From assembly GCA_036380435.1 (NCBI GenBank), contig DASVES010000015.1:1-9640 (forward strand): a stretch of DNA of 9,640 nt. The letters run 5' to 3'. Both the position numbers and the translations under genes were made by a program. This document shows, piece after piece, positions 1-9,100 of this stretch. The notes beneath the pieces were generated by a model, which was not told where the DNA came from, did not search any database, and worked only from the letters and a program-made list of their open reading frames with translations. The stretch's first letter is position 1. Each line of letters starts with the position of its first letter. Origin of the DNA: DASQDT01 sp036380435. GTDB lineage: Bacteria > Acidobacteriota > Blastocatellia > Pyrinomonadales > Pyrinomonadaceae.

Positions 1-388
1 CCGCATCAGCCCGGCGACTATCGACTGTTGCTCGACGAACTCCGACGCGACGGCAATCTCCCGCATCAAGTTTTGCACCTGTGGAATCTCTCGGCGGCCG
101 ACGCGGCGCCGACCTTCGACCAATCTCAAAGCGTGGGTTACGGGAGTCTGCTCCAACTGGGGAAGGTTCTGGGAGAGATTGACGAGCCGCTGGAAATCGT
201 CGTCGTCTCCAACGGCCTTCAATGTGTCACCGGCGAAGAGGAACTGCACCCGGAGAAGGCGACGCTGCTCGGCCCCTGCACAACCATCCCGCAGGAGTAT
301 CCGCACCTCACCTGCCGAAGTATCGATGTCGCCATGCCACTTGCGGGGAGTTGGCAGGAACAAAAGCTGTGCGCGCAACTCGTCGCCG
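1..388 (+). repeat. Long direct repeat, copy 1 (KR structural subdomain)
   Basis: This stretch aligns without gaps to 9253-9640 (offset 9252 bases, a multiple of 3), with 13 mismatches by my count, about 97% identity. Mismatch positions are 12, 45, 69, 73, 93, 102, 104, 138, 140, 222, 225, 276 and 281; bases 282-388 are identical. The repeat may extend upstream of the window. Confidence 0.97.
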
Positions 389-1300
389 AGTCGAGGGCGC
401 AAGATGGGGAAAAGGTCACTGCGTATCGCCACGGCTCGCGGTGGGTGCAAGCCTTCGAGGCCGTGGCGCTCGACGAGCCGGCCGAAAACAGCTTTGGCTT
501 GAGGGAGGAAGGGATTTACCTGATAACCGGCGGTCTGGGCAAGATCGGGCTTGCGCTGGCGGAGTATCTGACGAGCGCGGCGCGTGTGAAAGTTGTGCTC
601 ACCGGCCGCTCGCCTCTGCCCGCGAGGGAGAGCTGGGACGAACGGCTGAAGACACACGGCGACGACGACGAAACAAGTCGAAAAATCCTGAAGCTGCGCG
701 CCCTCGAAGAGTCGGGGGCAGAGGTGCTCTACCTCTGCGCCGACGTGACCGACGAGGAACAGATGCGCGCCGTCTTCGAGGTGGCGGAGGAACGATTGGG
801 GCCGGTCTGCGGCGTCATCCACGCAGCGGGCTTCCTCCCCGAACAGACGTTTCGCCTCATCAGAGACGCGCAGGACTCCGAAGGTCAGTGGGTCAACGAC
901 CCGAAGGTGCAGGGGCTGCTCACGCTGGAGCGAGTCTTGAGTGGACGAAAGATAGATTTTTGCGTGCTCATGTCTTCAATCTCCTCCGTGCTCGGAGGTC
1001 TCGGCTACACGACCTACGCGGCGGCGAATCTCTTCATGGATGCGTTCGCCCGCAAGCAGAACCGACTCGGCCCGACCCCGTGGGTCAGCGTCAACTGGGA
1101 CGCATGGACGTTCGGGAACGAGCCGCAACAGCAGACGGGCGTGGGGGCGAGCCTGACGGCGATGTCGATGACCGCGGAGGAGGGCTTGGGAATCTTCCGC
1201 CGCCTGTTGGCGCACGGGCCGTTCACACAGGTCGTCGTCTCGACGACGAGCTTACAGGACAGGATAGAACGCTGGATCAAACTTGATTCTTTGCGTGCCG
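1..1300 (+). other. Ketoreductase (KR) domain, structural plus catalytic subdomains
   Basis: The KR reduces the beta-keto group of the carrier-bound chain to a hydroxyl using NADPH. Bases 1 to about 480 hold the truncated-Rossmann structural subdomain and 500-1300 the catalytic one. The nucleotide-binding glycines are at 526-549. By spacing to well-studied PKS KRs (Lys 24 before Ser, Ser 13 before Tyr, Asn 4 after Tyr), the catalytic set is K302 (904-906), S326 (976-978), Y339 (1015-1017) and N343 (1027-1029); all are present, so it should be active. The LDD motif of B-type KRs is replaced by LPE after HAAG, and the A-type Trp position (8 before Tyr) is Leu, so alcohol stereochemistry cannot be assigned. 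No dehydratase or enoylreductase is visible between this KR and the carrier protein. Confidence 0.93.
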
Positions 1301-3072
1301 AGAAGGAGCAGGCCGCGCACGCGCCGCGGCACCCAAGACCGTCTTTGCCGACGAGCTTCGTGGCTCCGAGCAGCGAGGCGGAAAAAATCATTGCCGAAAT
1401 CTGGCAACAACTGCTGGGGCTGGAACAAGTCGGCATTCACGACGACTTTTTCACCCTCGGCGGCGAGTCGCTGCTGGCCGTCCAGTTGACCTCGCGCATC
1501 CGCGCGGCTCTCCATGTGGAGATCGGGCCGGGTGACCTCTTCGACACGCCCACGGTCGCGGCGTTGGCGGAAGTCGTCGAGGGTAGACGCCGCCATCAGC
1601 CCGAGAACAACGAAGCGCCGCCGCCGCGGCAGGGTGCGGTGAATGAAGCCGCGCCACTCTCTTTCGCACAACAGCAGTTGTGGGTCGTGTGCCAGTTGGG
1701 CGACGGCGAGACGGCCTACAACATCCCGACCGCCACTCTCCTGCGCGGCCCCCTCAACGTCGGCGCTCTCGAACAGAGTCTTAACGAGATCGTGCGGCGG
1801 CACGAGACCCTACGCACTTGTTTCCCCGTCGTGGATGGCAGGCCGCTGCCGGTCATCAATCCCACCCTGCACCTGAGCCTGCCAATCATCGACCTCAGCG
1901 AAACGCCCGCGGAGGGGCGTCTGGAGCGGGCGCGCGACATCGCGGGCGAGGAGGCGCGAACGCCATTCGATCTGTCGTGCGCTCCGCTGCTTCGCGCGCG
2001 GCTCGTGCGCGCGGGCGAGGAGGAGCACGTGCTCCTGCTGACGATGCATCACATCGTCACCGACGGCTGGTCGATAGGCGTGCTCATCGAAGAAATGGCC
2101 GCCCTCTATGAAGCCTTCTCCACCGGCAAGCCTCCTTCGCTACCCGCACTCCCGATTCAATACTCCGACTTCGCGGCCTGGCAGCGTCGCGTGCTCACGG
2201 GGGAAAAGCTTGAGTCGTTGATCGACTACTGGAAGCAACGTCTCGGGGATCACCTGCCGAAGCTGAAATTGCCGACCGACAGGCCGCGCTCCGCGGCCCG
2301 GAGTCTGAGAGCCGGGACGGTTCCGTTCCTGCTCGCGCCGCCGCTACCGGAAGCGCTGCGTGCGTTGAGCCGGGAAGAGGGCGCGACCCTGTTTATGACT
2401 CTCCTCGCGGCCTTCGACGTGCTGCTCCGTCACCACTCGGGCGAGGATCGAGTTGCGGTGGGGACAGACGTGGCCAACCGGCAGCGGGCGGAGGCCGAAG
2501 GGATGATCGGCTTCTTCGTCAACCAGCTCGTGCTGCTCACGGATTTGTCCGGCGACCCGAGTTTTAGATCGCTGCTGGCGCGCGTGCGCGAAGTGACGCT
2601 CGGCGCATACGCCCATCAGGAAATGCCGTTCGGGATGCTCGTCGAGTTGTTGAACCCGGAAAGGGAAGTCACACACTCTCCGCTCTTTCAGGTGAAGCTA
2701 GTCCTTCAGAACGCGCCCGCCCCGCCGGTGCGTCTGCCGAATCTCGACCTCAGCCCCATCGAGGTCGAGAACCCTTACGCGAAGTTCGATCTGCTGCTCA
2801 CCGTCTGGGAAAGCGAGCGCGGACTGTCCTGTTCGTTCGAGTACAAGGAGGAGTTGTATGACCGCACCACGATTGTAGACATGATCAGTGATTACGAAGC
2901 CATCGTCCTCGCCGTTGTGTCGGAGCCAAACGCACGCCTCAGCACCCTTGACGAGCTGTTGGCCGAGCGGCGTCGGCGACGTGTTCTCGCGCGCGAGCGA
3001 GAGGCGCAGGAAGTTGCGCGGATGAAGTTAAAGAACGTGAAGCGGAAGCCGCTCGGCCCCGCCGGCACATAG
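1..3072 (+). CDS. Hybrid PKS/NRPS megasynthase, 3' part (KR-T-C, C-terminal end)
   Basis: The frame is open from the first base and ends at TAG 3070-3072, so the true start is upstream; the TTG at 28 lies inside a conserved KR-region segment and is not a start. Counting codons from base 1, the order is: KR structural subdomain (codons 1-160), catalytic KR (about 170-400, NADP-binding TGGLGKIG at 176-183), carrier protein with phosphopantetheine serine S490 (LGGES), and a full condensation domain (about 551-975, HHIVTDG at 683-689). A highly basic helical tail (about 985-1024) ends the protein. It is therefore the end of a reducing PKS module followed by the C domain of an NRPS module whose A domain sits on the next protein. 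The gene downstream has the same orientation 75 bases away, so an operon is likely. Domain identities are clear; the final product is unknown. Confidence 0.96.
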   Translation, partial: PHQPGDYRLLLDELRRDGNLPHQVLHLWNLSAADAAPTFDQSQSVGYGSLLQLGKVLGEIDEPLEIVVVSNGLQCVTGEEELHPEKATLLGPCTTIPQEYPHLTCRSIDVAMPLAGSWQEQKLCAQLVAESRAQDGEKVTAYRHGSRWVQAFEAVALDEPAENSFGLREEGIYLITGGLGKIGLALAEYLTSAARVKVVLTGRSPLPARESWDERLKTHGDDDETSRKILKLRALEESGAEVLYLCADVTDEEQMRAVFEVAEERLGPVCGVIHAAGFLPEQTFRLIRDAQDSEGQWVNDPKVQGLLTLERVLSGRKIDFCVLMSSISSVLGGLGYTTYAAANLFMDAFARKQNRLGPTPWVSVNWDAWTFGNEPQQQTGVGASLTAMSMTAEEGLGIFRRLLAHGPFTQVVVSTTSLQDRIERWIKLDSLRAEKEQAAHAPRHPRPSLPTSFVAPSSEAEKIIAEIWQQLLGLEQVGIHDDFFTLGGESLLAVQLTSRIRAALHVEIGPGDLFDTPTVAALAEVVEGRRRHQPENNEAPPPRQGAVNEAAPLSFAQQQLWVVCQLGDGETAYNIPTATLLRGPLNVGALEQSLNEIVRRHETLRTCFPVVDGRPLPVINPTLHLSLPIIDLSETPAEGRLERARDIAGEEARTPFDLSCAPLLRARLVRAGEEEHVLLLTMHHIVTDGWSIGVLIEEMAALYEAFSTGKPPSLPALPIQYSDFAAWQRRVLTGEKLESLIDYWKQRLGDHLPKLKLPTDRPRSAARSLRAGTVPFLLAPPLPEALRALSREEGATLFMTLLAAFDVLLRHHSGEDRVAVGTDVANRQRAEAEGMIGFFVNQLVLLTDLSGDPSFRSLLARVREVTLGAYAHQEMPFGMLVELLNPEREVTHSPLFQVKLVLQNAPAPPVRLPNLDLSPIEVENPYAKFDLLLTVWESERGLSCSFEYKEELYDRTTIVDMISDYEAIVLAVVSEPNARLSTLDELLAERRRRRVLAREREAQEVARMKLKNVKRKPLGPAGT
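1369..1590 (+). other. Carrier protein (T/ACP) domain
   Basis: This is a phosphopantetheine-binding carrier domain of about 70 residues: helix 1 with the pattern IAEIWQQLLGL, then DDFFTLGGESLLAVQL. The serine at 1468-1470 is the attachment point. It carries the ketoreduced polyketide intermediate and presents it to the C domain that follows. The GGES form (rather than GGHS) is common in hybrid lines. Confidence 0.95.
1651..2960 (+). other. Condensation (C) domain, catalytically intact
   Basis: The domain forms an amide bond between the upstream acyl chain and an aminoacyl carrier. C1-like SFAQQQLW lies at codons 554-561 and the catalytic HHIVTDGWS at 683-691 (both histidines and the Asp present). 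Later motifs of the family are visible: YSDFAAWQ, IGFFVNQLVLL and HSPLFQVKLVLQN. The motif style resembles C domains that take an L-configured or non-epimerised donor; here the donor is a polyketide acyl chain. The domain is at the protein end, so its A-T partner must be supplied in trans by the next protein. Confidence 0.95.
2953..3069 (+). other. Basic C-terminal tail, candidate docking element
   Basis: After the C domain the protein ends in a charged, probably helical segment of about 40 residues with an Arg run (RRRRR) followed by KLKNVKRKPLG. It has no catalytic motif. Terminal helical tails of megasynthases commonly act as docking elements for the next protein; that role here is inferred from position and charge only. 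Confidence 0.55.
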
Positions 3073-3147
3073 GCGCCAAAAGGAGCGCACTGACCACGGG
3101 CTGCCACCCATTGCGCTTGGGTCTTACTACCAGCAGGAAACACGAAC
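3073..3147 (+). other. Intergenic gap between the two megasynthase genes
   Basis: The 75-base spacer is exactly 25 codons, so both genes are in the same frame. An in-frame TGA at 3091-3093 follows the TAG; beyond it the frame stays open up to the ATG at 3148, with no earlier in-frame ATG, GTG or TTG. I see no convincing terminator or promoter, which favours co-transcription. Confidence 0.8.
3135..3140 (+). promoter_or_regulatory. Ribosome binding site for the second megasynthase gene
   Basis: AGGAAA lies 7 bases before the ATG at 3148, a normal Shine-Dalgarno spacing. It supports that ATG as the start, together with the conserved N-terminal C1 motif (LSPQQRRLW) beginning at residue 11. Confidence 0.7.
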
Positions 3148-6100
3148 ATGCACGACTCTCCCATCGAAGGTTTTCGTCTTTCGCCTCAACAACGTCGGCT
3201 CTGGAAGCTGCAAGAGGCGGAGGGCGCAGACCCATTCCCGGCGCTGTGCGCGGTGTCGGTCGAGGGCGTGATCGTGCCGGAAACTTTTCGGGACGCCGTC
3301 GAGCAGACGGTGCGGCGGCATGAAATTCTACGCACCACTTTCCACCTGTTGCCGCGGATGGACGCCCCAATCCAGGCTGTCGGCGAGGGCCGCTTCGACT
3401 TCACACAAATCCCCGCCCCGAAAGAGCGCCCGCCCGGCGGCGAGCAGGCGCTGATTGATACTCTCGTCGAAGAGGCCGCGCGCCTTCCCTTCGATCTGAA
3501 GAACGGCCCCGTCCTGCGTCTCACGCTGCATGCGCTTTCCGATTCGACCCACCTTCTGATCGTCACACTGCCCGCACTCTGCGCGGACGTGTTGACGCTG
3601 ACGAAGCTGGTGGGAGAAATCGCGAAAGCGTATACGGCCCTGCTGAGCGGCGAGCAGCATGCCGCGGAGACAATTCAATACGCGGATGTCTCCGAGTGGC
3701 AAAACGAGTTGCTTGAGGCGGAGGACGCGCACGCCGGGAAAGATTACTGGCGCAGGCAGGAGTTGCACACGGCCCGGCCCCTGAGTCTCTTCGACGAACA
3801 TCCCGGCGGCGAGCAGGCTGTTTATGATCCACGTCGTTTCCGAGTGATGTTGCCCGCGTCCGTCATGGCCGAGGTGAAGGCGCTCGCTTTCGAATACACG
3901 TGCTCGCCTCAAGCGGTCGTGCTCTCTTGCTGGCAGGCGGTGCTGTGGCGACTCACGGGGGAGTCCGAGGTCGTCGTCAGCGCGGCTTTCAAAGGGCGAC
4001 AGTACGCGGAATTGGAGGATGGTCTCGGCCTGTTCGCAAAATATCTACCCGTCCGCGCTCTCTTGAAGGAGGATTTGACGTTCGCCGATTTGACGAAAGC
4101 CGTCGAGGCGAGTTTGGACGAGAGCGGCCGGTGGCAGGAGTATTTTATCGAGGACGGGGGCACGCGCTCGGAGGGGAAGACGGGCACGCTGGGGGTCGGC
4201 TTCGAGTTTATCGAATGGCCGCGCCCGATAAATGCCGGCGGGCTGTCGTTCTCCTTTCGCCGGCTTTACTCCCACTTCGACCGCTTTAAAGTAAAACTAA
4301 CTTGTCATCAAACGGATGACGCGCTCCTCGTCGAGTTTCAGTATGACGGCGCGTTATTGCGGCAGCAGACAATTGAGCGTCTGGCCGCGAACCTGCAAAC
4401 GCTGCTGACCGACGCCCTCGCCCGTCCGCGCGCGGCCATCCAGAGTCTCGACATTCTGGGCAGTGACGAACGTCGGGCGCTGCTCTACGAATTCAACGCC
4501 ACGGCCACGGCCCAGCCCACCTCGTCGTGCTTCCACACGGTCTTCGAGCGTCAGGTCGAAGAGACGCCGGACGCGGCGGCCGTCAGCGTTGGGCGCACGA
4601 CATACAGCTATCGCGAGTTGAACGAGCGGGCCAACAAGCTGGCGCGGCGGCTGAGAGAGGCGGGCGTCGGGCCGGAAGTGTTGGTCGGCATCCTGTTGAG
4701 TCGTTCGGTTGAGATGGTCGTGGGTCTGCTCGGCGTGCTCAAGGCCGGCGGCGCATACGTCCCCTTTGACATCTCTCAACCGGCGCGGCGGCTCGGCTTC
4801 ATGCTCGAAGACGCGGGCGTGACGTTGCTCTTGTGCCATGAGTCCACGTCCGATACGGAGTTGCCGCCGCATCTGAAGCTCATGCGCCTCGACGCGGACT
4901 GGGCGGAGATCGAGAGCTACAGCGCCGGCAACCTTCCGCCTTCGGCCCTGCCCGACAATCTCGCCTACGTGATTTACACTTCCGGTTCGACGGGCCGGCC
5001 CAAGGGCGTGCAGGTCACCCACGCCTCCCTCGTCAACCTGCTCTCTTCCATGCAGCGCATCCCCGGTCTGACCTCTTCGGACACGCTGCTCGCCGTCACC
5101 ACCATCTCCTTCGACATCGCCGCGCTGGAGTTGTTCCTGCCGCTCGTGACGGGCGCGCGCCTCGTCATCGCCACCCGTGACGAGGCCCACGACGCGGGGC
5201 GGCTGGCGGGGCTTCTGTCGGACTTCTCCGTGACCGTGATGCAGGCGACGCCGGCGACGTGGAGGCTGCTCGTCGAGTCGGGGTGGGCGGGGAGCGCGGG
5301 GTTGAAGATTCTGTGTGGGGGCGAGGCGTTGGCGCGCTCGCTGGCCGAGGAGTTGGTGGGGCGCGGCGCGGCGGTGTGGAACCTCTACGGGCCGACGGAG
5401 ACGACCATCTGGTCGGCGGCCGGAAGGGTCGATGGGGGAACGGGTGAGGGGTTGGTGAGCGTTGGCGGGCCGATAGCCAACACGCAGATGTACGTGCTCG
5501 ACGCTGAGTTGGAGCCGGCGCCGGTGGGGGTGGTGGGGGAGTTGTACATTGGGGGAGAGGGGCTGGCGCGCGGGTATCTGAACCGGCCGGAGCTGACGGC
5601 GGAGAGGTTCGTGCCACACCCGCACGGGGAGGAGGCGGGGGCGAGGCTGTACCGGACGGGGGACGTGGCGCGCTACCGCTCGGACGGCGGGATGGAAGTG
5701 GTGGGGCGGATGGATCAGCAGGTGAAGCTGCGCGGCCATCGCATCGAGTTGGGCGAGGTTGAGTCAGCTTTGTGCGGCCACCCGGAAGTGCGCGAGGCGG
5801 CCGTCGTCGTTCGCGAGAGGCGTCCGGGCGATCAGCGTCTGGTCGCGTATCTGGTGAGCGGGCGAGACGCTCGCCCCGCCGCTGCGGAGTTGTCCGGCTT
5901 CGTGCGCCGGAGTCTGCCGGAGTTCATGGCGCCTTCGAGCTTCGTCTACCTCGACGCCTTGCCGCGTCACCCGAACGGCAAAGTCAACCGCCCCGCCCTG
6001 CCCGAATACGACGACACGACGGCGGAAGCAGGGGCCTCAGGCGGGCCGCCGCAGACGCAGTTGGAAGGGGCCATCGCCGACATCTGGAAAGACGTGCTGG

Positions 6101-9100
6101 GGGTCGCGAAGGTGAGTTTGCGCGACAACTTTTTTGACCTCGGAGGACACTCGCTGCTCCTCGCACAGGTGCATCGCCGGCTGCGCGAGGTCGTCGCGAA
6201 AGACATCTCTCTGATCGAGATGTTCAGACACCCGACCGTCGCCGCGTTGGCGGGCTATTTGAACAACGGGCACAACTCTCACTCGGCGCTCGCATCATCA
6301 GCCGTACCCGAACCCGCCGTGCGCAGGAGCGAGGAGACAGGCGCGGGCACGGAGGTCGCCATCATCGGGATGACCGGGCGCTTCCCCGGTGCGAAAACAG
6401 TCGATGAGTTCTGGCGTAACCTGCGTGATGGGGTCGAGTCGATCACGTTCTTCAGCGATGAGGAGCTTGCGGCGGAAGGGTGCGATCCCGCACTGTTGCG
6501 CGACCCGAAGTTCATCCGGGCGGGGGCGACGCTCGACGGCGTCGAACTGTTCGACGCGAAGTTTTTCGGCTTCAGCCCGCGGGAGGCCGAAGTCACCGAC
6601 CCGCAGCACCGCCTGTTCCTCGAATGCGCGTGGGAGGCGATGGAGAACGCGGGTTACGACCCCGCGAGGTTCGGCGCAGGGGTCGGCGTCTACGCCAGCG
6701 CCGGGATGAACACGTACCTGCTCTTCAACCTCGCGGGCCGCCCCGACCTTCTTACGCCACAGTCCGCCTATCAGACCTTCATCGGAAACGATAAGGACTT
6801 CCTTACGACGCGTGTCTCTTACAAGCTGAACCTGAAAGGGCCGAGCGTCAACGTCCAGACCGCGTGCTCCAGCTCGCTGGTCGCCGTCCATCTCGCCTGC
6901 CAGAGCTTGTTGAACCGGGAGTGTGACATGGCGCTGGCGGGCGGGGTGGCCGTCAAGGTGCCCGCGAAGGCCGGCTATCTGCACGACGAGCAGGGAATCG
7001 ATTCGCCCGACGGGCATTGCCGTGCTTTCGACGCGAAGGCCGCCGGGACGGTGTTCGGCAGCGGCGTGGGCGTCGTCGTTCTGAAGCGGCTTGCGGACGC
7101 CTTGAGTGACGGCGATTACATCCACGCCGTCATCAAAGGCAGCGCCGTCAATAACGACGGCTCGAATAAAATCAGCTATACCGCGCCGAGCGAAGCCGGC
7201 CAAGCCGAGGTCATCTCGATGGCCCTCGCGGCCGCCGGGGTCGAGCCGGAAACCATCGGTTACGTCGAGACACACGGCACCGGCACACACCTCGGCGACC
7301 CCATCGAAATCGCCGCCCTGACGAAAGCCTTCGGCAGTGGCGCACAGAAAAAGGGATACTGCGCCGTCGGGTCGGTCAAGACAAACATCGGCCATCTGGA
7401 CACGGCCGCAGGCGTCGCCGGATTGATTAAGGCCGTGCTCGCGTTGAAAAACCGGGAGCTGCCACCGCTACTACACTTCGAGCAGCCGAACCCGCAGATC
7501 GATTTCGCGGGCGGCCCCTTCTACGTCAACGAACAGACGCGCGCGTGGGAGCAAGGCCCCGGCCCGCGCAGGGCCGGCGTGAGTTCCTTCGGCATCGGCG
7601 GCACGAACGCCCACGTCATTCTCGAAGAGGCTCCGGCCCCGGCCACGGCGGGGGCGGCGAGGCCGTGGCAGTTGTTGACTGTCTCGGCGAAGACCGAGCC
7701 GGCGCTGGAATTAGCCGCCGACGCCCTCGCCGCACATTTAAAAAATGACCCGGACGCCAGTCTGCCAGACGTGGCCTACACCTTACACGTGGGCCGCCAG
7801 TCGTTCGAGCATCGTCGCCTCGTCGTCTGCCGTGATGCGCGCGAGGCCGTCGCTTCCATCGAGCGCATGGAGGCGAAGCGGGTCTTCACGGGACACGAGG
7901 AATCGGCTTCGCGCCCGGTGGCCTTCCTCTTCCCCGGACAGGGCACGCAGCACGTCGGGATGGCGCGCGAGCTTTATCAAACTGAGCCGAGCTTCCGGCG
8001 GACGGTGGATGAGTGCTCGGAGTTGCTGAGGCCGCGCCTCGGTCTCGACCTGCGCGCGATCCTCTACCCGTCAGACGACGCGGCGGCGGCGGAGCGTCAA
8101 CTCGAACAGACACGGCTGGCACAGCCGGCGCTCTTCGTCGTCGAGTATGCCCTTGCGCGTTTGTGGGAGGAGTGGGGCGTGCGGCCCCGCGCGATGCTCG
8201 GCCACAGCATCGGCGAATACGTTGCGGCCTGCCTCGCTGGCGTCTTCTCGCTCGAGAACGCCCTGGCGCTGGTCGCGGCCCGAGGGAGGCTGATGCAGAG
8301 CATGCCGGCCGGGGCGATGCTGGCCGCCTCGCTCGCGGAAGACGAAGCGCGCGCTCTCCTCAACGAACAACTCTCGCTGGCGGCCGTCAATGGAGCGTCG
8401 CAATGCGTCTTCTCCGGTGAGACTCAGGCCGTCGAGCGGCTGGAGGCCGAACTAAACCGACGCGGTCTTGCGTGCAGGCGACTTCACACGTCGCACGCCT
8501 TTCACTCCGTGATGATGGAGCCGGTTGCGGAGCGTCTTGCCGATGAGCTGGCGCGTGTGAAGCTGGAACCGCCGCGTCGCGCATATCTCTCAAACCTGAC
8601 GGGTGACTGGATCACGCCGCGTGAGGCGACCGACCCGAACTACTGGGTCAGACAACTGCGCGAGACGGTGCGCTTCTCCGACGGCCTCGGTAAATTACTT
8701 GAAACGCCCGAACAAATCCTGCTCGAAGTCGGCCCCGGTCAGAGCCTCGCGACGCAGACCCGCAGGCACCCGAAGCGACACCCGCAGCAGACCACGGTGT
8801 CGTCGTTGCGTCACCCGCACGACTCCGATTCATCGGACGCGGCGCTGTTGCTCACCGCGCTCGGACAAATCTGGCTGGCGGGCGTGCCGGTGGATTGGCC
8901 CGCCTACCACACCCACGAACGACGGCGGCGCGTCCCGTTGCCGACTTACCCCTTCGAGCGTCAGCGTTACTGGGTTGATCCCGTGGCGCGCGAAGACGGC
9001 GGTGCTCATGAGTCGCTGCGGAAGAGACCGAACCTCTCCGAGTGGTTCTACCTTCCGTGCTGGAAACCCGCCGCGCCCGCGCGCAGCTCCGAGGCGCCGC

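Noticed and set aside
28..30. TTG as the start codon of the first gene.
   Set aside because: The frame is open to base 1 and the residues before it match the second repeat copy, which is well inside a protein, so the gene starts upstream.
1..388. The end-to-end repeat as an assembly overlap or circular-contig artefact.
   Set aside because: An overlap artefact would be identical; here there are 13 scattered differences, ten synonymous, and each copy has its own module context.
222..1286. 354-codon + strand frame overlapping the KR.
   Set aside because: It is a shifted reading of the conserved KR domain; the translation is low-complexity Arg/Gly-rich and no family is recognisable.
3078..3085. 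AAAAGGAG, a strong Shine-Dalgarno look-alike in the gap.
   Set aside because: No ATG, GTG or TTG follows at a usable distance, and an in-frame TGA comes shortly after; AGGAAA at 3135 fits the real start.
3073..3088. GCGC...GCGC inverted repeat after the first stop codon as a terminator.
   Set aside because: The stem is only 4 base pairs and has no T-run, too weak for a terminator; the downstream gene continues the same pathway.
3568..3591. The degenerate C domain as a heterocyclization (Cy) domain.
   Set aside because: The Cy motif DxxxxD is absent (the stretch reads LPALCADV) and the downstream A domain is predicted to load glycine, which has no side chain to cyclise.
4354..5739. Long open frame on the minus strand (461 codons), plus others at 6298-7395 and 8830-9630.
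   Set aside because: They lie antisense to conserved A, AT/KS and KR coding, their translations are Arg/Pro/His-rich with no recognisable domain, and long antisense frames are expected in high-GC coding DNA.
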